Shown: positions 19,567 to 29,563 of the stretch, one piece after another | Numbering within the stretch: the first letter of the stretch is position 1 | Layout of the letters: each line of letters begins with the position of its first letter | Origin: Botryococcus braunii | Lineage: Eukaryota > Chlorophyta > Trebouxiophyceae | Reading direction: 5' to 3' | Assembly (NCBI GenBank): GCA_002005505.1 | Contig: KV908687.1 | Location: 84,902 to 117,401 of the forward strand | Length of the DNA stretch: 32,500 bases | Translations under genes and position numbers: made by a program | Notes under the pieces: generated by a model | Seen by the model: the letters and a program-made list of their open reading frames with translations, nothing else | What the model was told of the DNA's origin: nothing | The model's database searches: none

Positions 19567-20317
19567 CACTCCCCCAAATAAATAAGTGCAATTGGTTTGC
19601 AGGTGGTCCGCAGACTCATTAGGCAGTGTCCCCCTTTGCCAAAAGCGTTAAATACTCCCTAAGTAAGTATTTTTTCGTTGCGCAAACTGGAACTTTGCTG
19701 GTTTTAACTATTGAACGTAGTATTGCGCAAGCAACCAAAGGCCCCCAAAATCTGAGTTCCTTCACTTAGGCACGCTCGAACCCACATACTTTAACCCTGG
19801 TCCCCCATCAAACAAATAGCATTGCCGGGCCCATGTGCCCAACCTCGCCTCTAACAAGGAGTGAAGCCTCAAATAAAGCCAGCTCACCACAATGAAAATG
19901 CATACTTACTAAACTGTAGCTCCAAATGTGGAACCGAAAAGTGCTGAAACGCCGTGATTCGCAACTTAACCTTGGAAATGCTACAACGGAGCCAACATCC
20001 GGTACCCCACCATCCCCCTCCACGCACGTTTCCTCCACTCCCACACAAAGACTTTGCTTACTTTTAATTTAAAAGTAAATGCAAGCGGACCCAAGACTGA
20101 CCGGTTGTATTTGGGCTACCCTTCTCTGCGGCTAGCGTCTTCACCACTCCTGTATGTGCCCAAGGCGCGAGATTTTTTCGGGGCATCGAGCTAAGCTTTT
20201 GGACTGAAGTAGCCCACGTGGACTACACGTGATGGTACTGCCAGGTCCGGGCAACGCCTTTCAAGGGGTACCATCCGCGGTTGAAAAATCGATTGTACTT
20301 ATTTGTTTGGCGGAGTG
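19567..20317. repeat. Unit A1 with terminal inverted repeats
   Basis: The left end cactcccccaaataaataag is mirrored at the right end (reverse complement cactccgccaaacaaataag). The match extends to about 29 bp, with 24 identities in this copy and 25 in A2 and A3. This makes A a MITE-like unit in its own right. The interior is non-coding. Confidence 0.85.
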
Positions 20318-21820
20318 GAAGGGTAGGGGAGCTAGGGTTTAAAAATAGGCATGGGGCTCGTGCGTCACGTGGGGTACCCCAGGGTACCCACATTACTTAT
20401 TGAAGTCCAGCACTCAACACATGTGTGTGTGGAGGCTGGGATGTACTACCTTGAGGATCCTCATATATACGTCGTTGCGCTTGCGGTGGTGTCTTGGCTA
20501 TATAGCACACCAGAGCTCTGGGTCTTCAACACCTTAAAACGTCCAGCGCGATTAACATGATAAGGTAACCAGCCCCTACAAGGTCTTAGACAATTCACGG
20601 GGAAGATCAAGTAATGATGATTCAGGTGGTGACCGACCCTGGTCCGGCAGGCCACATCTTGTGGACGAGGGTATAGCGCATGAGACTGCAGATATGTTAA
20701 AAGAAAGGCCACCTCATGGGTGCCAACGAGGTGTACTACGAAACAAAATAAGAAACATGCCGGATCAAGCCAATCATTGCAGCACAAGTGGAAGTATCCA
20801 GCCACGATGTAGTACATGTATTGAAGCAGGCCAAAGAGGTCGATTAGGATCTAACCAAAAAAGCACGTGCCGTGAAATGGAATTGCCTCCTCACATGAAG
20901 CAAGAGTGCCAGCAAGTTGCAGAAGACAAGCTGAAGATGATTTAAGTTACCTTTTCAATTCAGCCTTCACGCATTGAATGCAAATGGAGCTAAAGCCGCC
21001 ATCCAAGGAGAAAGTCGTACATAGCGCAAGGGGGCAGGGGGGGAGCAGATTCTTTGTAGCTGAAGAGGGTTGTCTAATCAAAAAGGGTAGTGGTATGGTC
21101 AAGAGAGGAGGGAGGGAGAGAGAGGGAGGGAGGGAGGGAAGGGGTGTAGGGGTGTGATGGACTTAGTACCACTTGAAAAACGCAGGTTTTTTGCTCCGTC
21201 TTCTACCTCCTTCCTCACATGGATTACCAAATTTACTATTCTTGAAACATTGGACTGATGTTTGACTTCACTACACAAGCAGATGGGGAAGATATAATAC
21301 TTTTGATGCGGAGCTTCGTTCCATCATCTTGAAAGCTATTGTATCGCTTTGCAACCGGATTTTCAGGTGCACATGCTTCAATAAGTACTCAAACTAGAAG
21401 TTTTAAAAACTTAAAATCAAGATGGAACCAGGGTATGACCAGAAATACAATGAGAATCCTTCGGACGCCTGACGCAAATAGCATCCCCATGTCCGATTCG
21501 ACGTCATACGGAAATCTAAATGCCAACGTTTGCCACCCCACTTGTAGAGCAAAACTTAATTAATAATTTACAGTACGAAAGAATGTCCGGCATCGGAAGT
21601 TGCATGGCTCAACGGCCCACACTGGGAAAAGACATCGCTCCTAAAAAAAGCCTGCCATCCCCAATGTAGAGCAGCAATTGATTCAAGCTTTTGGTATTTA
21701 AGAATAATAACAAATTAAAATATAAATACGTTACGTTCTGGACGTTTGAATGTGTGTGCCCCACGAAAATCGGGATATAGCGAAAGTCCGGTCTTCGGCT
21801 ATCCATGCAAAAACCCCTTC
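20318..21820. repeat. Unit B1, non-coding spacer
   Basis: B begins GAAGGG and ends CCCTTC, so where A is enclosed by B on both sides its inverted repeats are extended by six bases. It contains a purine-rich tract (about 21097-21141) and a GGGGTACCCC palindrome near 20371. Its open frames of up to 118 codons recur in B2 because B is duplicated, and they match no protein family I know. Confidence 0.8.
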
Positions 21821-22572
21821 CACTCCCCCAAATAAATAAGTACAATTGGTTTGCAGGTGGTCCGCAGACTCATTAGGCAGTGTCCCCCTTTGCGTTAAAG
21901 CGTTAAATACTCCCTAAGTAAGTATATTTTCGTTGCGCAAACTGGAACTTTGCTGGTTTTAACTATTGAACGTAGTATTGCGCAAGCAACCAAAGGCCCC
22001 CAAAATCTGAGTTCCTTCACTTAGGCACGCTCGAACCCACATACTTTAAGCCTGGTCCCCCATCAAACAAATAGCATTGCCGGGCCCATGTGCCCAACCT
22101 CGCCTCTAACAAGGAGTGAAGCCTCAAATAAAGCCAGCTCACCACAATGAAAATGCATACTTACTAAACTGTAGCTCCAAATGTGGAACCGAAAAGTGCT
22201 GAAACGCCGTGATTCGCAACTTAACCTTGGAAATGCTACAACGGAGCCAACATCCGGTACCCCACCATCCCCCTCCACGCACGTTTCCTCCACTCCCACA
22301 CAAAGACTTTGCTTACTTTTAATTTAAAAGTAAATGCAAGCGGACCCAAGACTGACCGGTTGTATTTGGGCTACCCTTCTCTGCGGCTAGCGTCTTCACC
22401 ACTCCTGTATGTGCCCAAGGCGCGAGATTTTTTCGGGGCATCGAGCTAAGCTTTTGGACTGAAGTAGCCCACGTGGACTACACGTGATGGTACTGCCAGG
22501 TCCGGGCAACGCCTTTCAAGGGGTACCATCCGCGGTTGAAAAATCGATTGTACTTATTTGTTTGGCGGAGTG
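21821..22572. repeat. Unit A2
   Basis: It looks identical to A3. It differs from A1 at a few positions near its left end (for example gcgttaaagcg for gccaaaagcg). Confidence 0.85.
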
Positions 22573-24075
22573 GAAGGGTAGGGGAGCTAGGGTTTAAAAA
22601 TAGGCATGGGGCTCGTGCGTCACGTGGGGTACCCCAGGGTACCCACATTACTTATTGAAGTCCAGCACTCAACACATGTGTGTGTGGAGGCTGGGATGTA
22701 CTACCTTGAGGATCCTCATATATACGTCGTTGCGCTTGCAGTGGTGTCTTGGCTATATAGCACACCAGAGCTCTGGGTCTTCAACACCTTAAAACGTCCA
22801 GCGCGATTAACATGATAAGGTAACCAGCCCCTACAAGGTCTTAGACAATTCACGGGGAAGATCAAGTAATGATGATTCAGGTGGTGACCGACCCTGGTCC
22901 GGCAGGCCACATCTTGTGGACGAGGGTATAGCGCATGAGACTGCAGATATGTTAAAAGAAAGGCCACCTCATGGGTGCCAACGAGGTGTACTACGAAACA
23001 AAATAAGAAACATGCCGGATCAAGCCAATCATTGCAGCACAAGTGGAAGTATCCAGCCACGATGTAGTACATGTATTGAAGCAGGCCAAAGAGGTCGATT
23101 AGGATCTAACCAAAAAAGCACGTGCCGTGAAATGGAATTGCCTCCTCACATGAAGCAAGAGTGCCAGCAAGTTGCAGAAGACAAGCTGAAGATGATTTAA
23201 GTTACCTTTTCAATTCAGCCTTCACGCATTGAATGCAAATGGAGCTAAAGCCGCCATCCAAGGAGAAAGTCGTACATAGCGCAAGGGGGCAGGGGGGGAG
23301 CAGATTCTTTGTAGCTGAAGAGGGTTGTCTAATCAAAAAGGGTAGTGGTATGGTCAAGAGAGGAGGGAGGGAGAGAGAGGGAGGGAGGGAGGGAAGGGGT
23401 GTAGGGGTGTGATGGACTTAGTACCACTTGAAAAACGCAGGTTTTTTGCTCCATCTTCTACCTCCTTCCTCACATGGATTACCAAATTTACTATTCTTGA
23501 AACATTGGACTGATGTTTGACTTCACTACACAAGCAGATGGGGAAGATATAATACTTTTGATGCGGAGCTTCGTTCCATCATCTTGAAAGCTATTGTATC
23601 GCTTTGCAACCGGATTTTCAGGTGCACATGCTTCAATAAGTACTCAAATTAGAAGTTTTAAAAACTTAAAATCAAGATGGAACCAGGGTATGACCAGAAA
23701 TACAATGAGAATCCTTCGGACGCCTGACGCAAATAGCATCCCCATGTCCGATTCGACGTCATACGGAAATCTAAATGCCAACGTTTGCCACCCCACTTGT
23801 AGAGCAAAACTTAATTAATAATTTACAGTACGAAAGAATGTCCGGCATCGGAAGTTGCATGGCTCAACGGCCCACACTGGGAAAAGACATCGCTCCTAAA
23901 AAAAGCCTGCCATCCCCAATGTAGAGCAGCAATTGATTCAAGCTTTTGGTATTTAAGAATAATAACAAATTAAAATATAAATACGTTACGTTCTGGACGT
24001 TTGAATGTGTGTGCCCCACGAAAATCGGGATATAGCGAAAGTCCGGTCTTCGGCTATCCATGCAAAAACCCCTTC
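22573..24075. repeat. Unit B2
   Basis: It is a near-exact copy of B1, with about three single-base differences over 1.5 kb. Confidence 0.85.
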
Positions 24076-24827
24076 CACTCCCCCAAATAAATAAGTACAA
24101 TTGGTTTGCAGGTGGTCCGCAGACTCATTAGGCAGTGTCCCCCTTTGCGTTAAAGCGTTAAATACTCCCTAAGTAAGTATATTTTCGTTGCGCAAACTGG
24201 AACTTTGCTGGTTTTAACTATTGAACGTAGTATTGCGCAAGCAACCAAAGGCCCCCAAAATCTGAGTTCCTTCACTTAGGCACGCTCGAACCCACATACT
24301 TTAAGCCTGGTCCCCCATCAAACAAATAGCATTGCCGGGCCCATGTGCCCAACCTCGCCTCTAACAAGGAGTGAAGCCTCAAATAAAGCCAGCTCACCAC
24401 AATGAAAATGCATACTTACTAAACTGTAGCTCCAAATGTGGAACCGAAAAGTGCTGAAACGCCGTGATTCGCAACTTAACCTTGGAAATGCTACAACGGA
24501 GCCAACATCCGGTACCCCACCATCCCCCTCCACGCACGTTTCCTCCACTCCCACACAAAGACTTTGCTTACTTTTAATTTAAAAGTAAATGCAAGCGGAC
24601 CCAAGACTGACCGGTTGTATTTGGGCTACCCTTCTCTGCGGCTAGCGTCTTCACCACTCCTGTATGTGCCCAAGGCGCGAGATTTTTTCGGGGCATCGAG
24701 CTAAGCTTTTGGACTGAAGTAGCCCACGTGGACTACACGTGATGGTACTGCCAGGTCCGGGCAACGCCTTTCAAGGGGTACCATCCGCGGTTGAAAAATC
24801 GATTGTACTTATTTGTTTGGCGGAGTG
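24076..24827. repeat. Unit A3
   Basis: This terminal copy ends GGAGTG, followed by the TACA duplication and then the chromovirus target duplication CCTAT. Confidence 0.85.
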
Positions 24828-24836
24828 TACACCTAT

Positions 24837-24885
24837 TCTCACTAAAGTTTCTGTCCCTTAACTGTTTGAGAGACTTGAGTGTACA
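24837..24885. repeat. Fold-back element, right remainder
   Basis: The sequence tctcactaaagtttctgtccct is the reverse complement, with one mismatch, of about 6017-6038. It continues the fold-back arm that stops at 6226. This proves that 6227-24831 is a single net insertion. Confidence 0.8.
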
Positions 24886-24942
24886 CTAAGATGGTTCACT
24901 CAAACTAAGCAACCACAAATGTATCAAATGCCACATCGTTGC

Positions 24943-25101
24943 ACCTGCAGGCACAGCAGACAGGTCGTTATAACTATGAATGTCGCTCCGGAATGGATCC
25001 ATAATCATAAGCTACAGCCCAGTACGGCTGTGTGCTTGATTAAAACTACTCATGGACAGTCACTTGCATCTTGAATGCCCTGTGAAACTTCCAATCCAGT
25101 T
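24943..25101 (+). repeat. Dispersed direct repeat D, copy 2
   Basis: It starts acctgcaggcacagca and ends gaaacttccaatccagtt, and is homologous to 5889-6118. It lacks the roughly 95-bp segment carrying the first fold-back arm. Confidence 0.8.
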
Positions 25102-25607
25102 GCACTGCAGCCTTAAGACTATCGTTCAAAACGTGTACACATTTTGATGTGATCACGATCATAATGTACCTTATGTTCGAAACTGACATGTTAATATGTC
25201 AGTTCGTAACGTTCCTAACGTGTCTTGACGTACCTTCTGACAGCTCATCCTGAGGCTGATAGCTCATCCTCACCTCCTATGCTGTCTCTGGTATCCTAAT
25301 ACTGTACATGGGAAGATCACCTAAAGCACGAGGCACCCCACAAGCATGTTCATAACTCAACACATATGCCTTGGGTAAATCTAGACGAACACGGCCTTTG
25401 CAGACACTTTAACACCTTCGCAGAATGATTCCCAGTTGGGGCGCGTCTGTTTACAATGTGTTAGTGCTTCTCGTGTATGAATTCAACCAGCGCCCTATCT
25501 AAGCAACCCCAACTGCATGGCAGGCATTCTCCAGCGATGGATACAGATAAATATGGCCGTCACAGACATAAGCACGCAGTCATGTCAACAAGAGACGCCG
25601 GAGACCA
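25102..25607. other. Intergenic sequence, one short palindrome
   Basis: No gene is recognised. A hairpin with a stem of about 8-10 bp (actgacat / atgtcagt) lies around 25182-25205. Confidence 0.4.
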
Positions 25608-25613
25608 TGTGTG

Positions 25614-25690
<77 letters not shown>
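25608..25690. repeat. (TG)n microsatellite
   Basis: About 41 TG units with one TGC interruption near 25619. Open frames across it are repeat artefacts. Confidence 0.97.
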
Positions 25691-25694
<4 letters not shown>

Positions 25695-27358
25695 CATCTG
25701 TCCCTAGCCATTCCCTAAATAGACGATGGGAACTATACAAGCTACCTAGCTTCTATACACACTGCTAGCCAACGTTTATTGTGCACACTCGCACGTTGCG
25801 GCAACTGCTACCAAAGCTACCACGGGATTCAGGATTCCTACTCGAAGAAATTCGTCAGACCAAATCGCAGTGCGTAGCAGCAGGTTCGACCTTAGCGGTG
25901 CTAGATTAGCACCAGTCTCCAAAGTTGAGACTCGACACTCGGGGGGATTGGGGCGTATTTGTGGTGCTTAAAGAATGAAGCGTTTCCAATTCAGCATACG
26001 CATGGCACGTACGTACGTACGTATACGTGGCACGTCAGAAAAAGTATCAAAGTGTGCATGGCCCAGCATACATGGGTACTCTGGCGAGCGGGCGCGCGAA
26101 CTCCGAGCATTGATGATCCGAGATATCTTTGCAGGACATAATCTCCCGAAAGAAACGGTTTTTTACATGTATATAACCTCGCTCTGTATACAACCTCGCC
26201 CTCTACACCTTCGAAAGATTGACCAAATATCTTTTCTTATGTTGAATTTGATCGGGTGGGTCGCGAGCAAATCCTGAAAGATATCGGGGCCCAAAGTGGG
26301 CCCTTTTAAAAGGCAATTTTTTTGGCCTAGAATTCTGCGTGACGACACCCCTGTGCGAGAGGCAACTTCTTATTGTTCACTACCGCTGAATCTAAAGCAG
26401 TTCAACATCATTTTAGGTCACAACGGACCCTCTTCAAATATGTTGACCCTAAGCACGCCCGGAGATCTCTAGAGGGTCTCTTCCAAGGCAGGGACTCAAG
26501 ACCGGGGGTTCCTCATATTTCATGGTCAGGGCTTGAGTGTCACTCATAATCTCCTCTTTGGAGCACCAGCTTTGAGGTCATCAAGATATCATGCTAACAA
26601 GGAATTAAGGTTGAGTGCGTAGATCCTTATGGGACACATGCTTACGGGCGAACTATATGTCTATAGACATGTGCTAGTAGTAATGTGGCAATCTGTGCTA
26701 ACAGGGATCTCTCTCCGGAGAGAGCCAACGCAATGGATACGGAACTTTGAGCCAGATGGCAATGGCCTTACTTTGAGCACCAATGTAACGGCAGGAAGCT
26801 GCCATGTCCTGAAATGTGTAGGATTTTGGGCAGGAAGCTGCCAGGTCCTGAAATGTGTAGGATTCCGGGTTTGATCGAAGGCTCCAGAAAGTGGCACGCG
26901 TCTTGGCGTCGAAGGAAGTCCCGGTGCTGACCGGCTTGTAACAGATTCCGCTGAATGCTCTTACCTGACTGGTGTCTCGTCTCCAGTGTAGTTCAGGCCT
27001 TCGAAAATTTGTTCGGGGTTGCCCCGGAGATCAGTTTGGGAATGCTCGGAAATTTTAGGGGAACCCCGGACAGCAAGTGTAACACCGTAAGGGGCTCCAA
27101 AATGATTACAACAAGGCGATTTCGGTACTGTAACATTGATTGATGAATGAAGACATGATCTGGGAGGTGACGGAGACGACGTCAAGCACATCAAACATAA
27201 CATGATAAACCTTAAGATTTCGGAGAGTAAGACAAACCGCGTAGCGAAGTCAAAAGAGGACATGGATTAAAATTAGGAGTGAAGCCTATTCTAACCGCAT
27301 ACCATGAATCCATCATGTAGGGACGCGGAATCTAGGGGCCAAATATTCAAGGTGATAA
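25691..27358. other. Intergenic sequence, no recognised gene
   Basis: Short open frames have no known domains. Present are a cgta tandem run near 26009-26024 and a 39-bp tandem duplication (26791-26868). Nothing else stands out. Confidence 0.4.
26791..26868. repeat. 39-bp tandem duplication
   Basis: The units gcaggaagctgcc...tgtgtaggatt (26791-26829 and 26830-26868) differ at only a few positions. Each unit contains the short palindrome ggaagctgcc-like core. Confidence 0.85.
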
Positions 27359-27790
<432 letters not shown>

Positions 27791-28029
27791 GGGGGGAGTG
27801 GAAAAGAGAGAGGGAGGTCGTAAGAATGGGGGGGGGGGGCGGGGGAAAACATTGAAGTGTAGTGAAGAAGGCTTCGACAGGTCAGGCCATGAATCCTTCC
27901 ATGAATCCTTTCTAAAGATTCTGTGCATAGTTAAGAGATGAAATAAAATGTCGAGTTTAACATTCGGCGATTCAGGGGGGACAACGATTAAAATTACAAT
28001 CTTTGCAAATTACACTGGGAGAACGAAAT

Positions 28030-28216
28030 AATCCCACATTGATCCCACGGTCCCAGATTGATCCCACGGCAATCCCACATTGATCCCACCAGAGTCCCAC
28101 ATCGATCCCTCGTTCGGTGGGATTTTGTAGTCGCAATCCCACCAATCCCACATCGATCCCACCTCGATCCCACGTTCCCACATCAATATTGATTAATCCC
28201 ACATTGTTCCCAAAAG
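28030..28216. repeat. Degenerate minisatellite based on atcccacattg
   Basis: About a dozen irregular copies of an 8-18-bp motif (atcccac, atcccacattg, atcgatcccac). The minus-strand frame through it reads as repeated WD and GI/GL pairs, which reflects the repeat and not a protein domain. Confidence 0.8.
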
Positions 28217-28357
28217 AATCCCAGACCAAGAAAGTACCATTGCAAGGATGAATGTCACCTCATGACAGCTGTCCAAGGGTCACAGCCATCTGGACATCAT
28301 GCAAAATGCATGTCCAACCTGTTTCCCATCCCCATGTCTGCAAAGACCACTAAAAGT

Positions 28358-28460
28358 CCGATATATATAACCTTCCCCTAGGGTGCCACGGGCCTCTCAC
28401 AACCCCTCTCTGCCATGGCAGCAAATTTGAGCCATCAAAAGTTTAATCTGCAGCCACAAC
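28358..28460 (+). promoter_or_regulatory. TATA-like box followed by a well-placed ATG (weak gene candidate)
   Basis: The sequence gatatatataacc lies about 50 bp before an ATG in good context (gccATGGca, 28415). The frame runs straight into the CA microsatellite and reads as Thr-His repeats, so a real protein is doubtful. A decayed gene start or chance are both possible. Confidence 0.2.
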
Positions 28461-28468
28461 CACACACG

Positions 28469-28543
<75 letters not shown>

Positions 28544-28600
28544 ACACCTACACACACACAGGCACAGCCACACACACACACACACACACAGGCACAGCCA
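28461..28600. repeat. (CA)n microsatellite with interruptions
   Basis: Two CA blocks are separated by ggcacagcc words. A short GA/G-rich run follows at about 28638-28665. Confidence 0.95.
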
Positions 28601-28665
28601 CACATGTGCACGTACGCAGACAGCCACACAGACAGAACCAGAGAGAGAGGGGGGGGGGTGGGGGA

Positions 28666-29563
28666 GAGGCAGGAACATCTTGTTGAGAGATTCAATATTC
28701 TTACAACTATATTAGCACAATATTTTTGCCACAGCGTCTACTTCACACTGTTTTTAGTTATAATCTTGGGGCAGCCCCAGACACTGAAGTAGTTTTAGAA
28801 AGCCTCAGACTCTGGAGGATAGGTGCCTAAAATCCCAGAAGTACGTATTTGCCCTTGCAAAGGGCGACAAACATCAGGTCATGAGCTCTCGAAGGACCCT
28901 TGAATGGGCCAAAAATTGATCCTGCGAGGCTCCGCAATCAACCTTGGGATGCCAAATCAGCCCTTGGGGTTGCAAAATCTGGGCTCGAGGGCAAAGAAAA
29001 AGCTGCACACGAGAGGCTGCACCTGCAAGGGGATAGCTACAGGCAGCTTTGCTACACTTATCACTTCTCGACTCCCAATACCATTGACCCGAGCGCTTGG
29101 AACAAGAATTGTCATTTACAAGGCTCTGTATATACTTCTACTATATAAACTTCCACACTTTCCATAACAAATCAACTAGTACACAACTCCTGCTACTTTT
29201 GCACCCAGCATCAACTTGTTCAATTCAGTGCCTCAGATTTGCTAGTACATGACAGTTTAACTGTGCTCAACTGCTCAACGTCAGGCAGCACAAAACTATA
29301 TATATGTACAGCTTAAAACTCATCCCTGATCATGTAGCGTTCACAAATAGCCACTGTGGCCGTCAAAATGCTGCGTGCCTTCCATTCCATTCTCAACATG
29401 TGCAGCACAAAAAAGGCTGCAGCTGCAAGCATGGTATGTTTGAAAGCAAGAGCTGAAATGATAAATTGCAAGCCAGTCTTCATACTTCAACAGCGCTGGT
29501 GTCATTACCAATGTTCCCTGCGGGTTGAAAGATGCTCAGTTCAAAGCTACATCCCAAACAACT
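28666..29563. other. Probable 3' flank of the transposase gene, nothing recognised
   Basis: No open frame with a known domain is present. If the transposase gene belongs to a CACTA-type element, its 3' terminus should lie in or beyond this stretch, but I do not see a clear CACTA-type end or terminal inverted repeat. Confidence 0.35.

Larger units (their letters stand above)
19567..24827. mobile_element. Non-coding composite tandem element A-B-A-B-A (5261 bp)
   Basis: Unit A (751-752 bp) occurs at 19567-20317, 21821-22572 and 24076-24827. Unit B (1503 bp) occurs at 20318-21820 and 22573-24075. The whole array is bounded by CACTCC and GGAGTG and flanked by a 4-bp duplication TACA (19563-19566, 24828-24831), so it inserted as one piece at the very end of the chromovirus LTR. 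Units A2 and A3 look identical, and A1 differs at about four sites. B1 and B2 differ at about three. There is no reverse transcriptase, transposase or other recognisable coding sequence, so any mobility would depend on proteins supplied from elsewhere. Confidence 0.85.
6227..24831 (-). mobile_element. Ty3/gypsy chromovirus LTR retrotransposon, interrupted by two later insertions
   Basis: Minus-strand order: 5' LTR (19566-19312), primer-binding site, gag, protease, reverse transcriptase, RNase H, integrase (to 14812), then across the copia insertion the integrase C-terminus with chromodomain (7706-7273), polypurine tract and 3' LTR (6517-6227). The element's own target-site duplication CCTAT is at 6222-6226 and 24832-24836. 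The right copy is displaced because a 5.26-kb element inserted at the last bases of the LTR. LTR termini are TGTAG...CTACA. The LTRs differ by about three substitutions plus one 36-bp indel, so the insertion is fairly young. The chromodomain part is open, while the central pol is full of frame breaks. Confidence 0.9.

Noticed and set aside
19740..19830. Possible tRNA-derived SINE head on the minus strand of A (gggttcgagc resembles a B box)
   Set aside because: The B-box match is incomplete and I found no matching A box at the right distance.
20461..20817. 118-codon minus-strand frame in B, repeated at 22716-23072
   Set aside because: It recurs only because B is duplicated. No domain, odd composition and no codon-like substitution pattern between the copies.
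19567..24827. Array read as two ordinary LTR retrotransposons sharing an LTR
   Set aside because: The repeat ends are CACTCC/GGAGTG with 29-bp inverted repeats, and no primer-binding site, polypurine tract or pol is present. I keep this only as an alternative.
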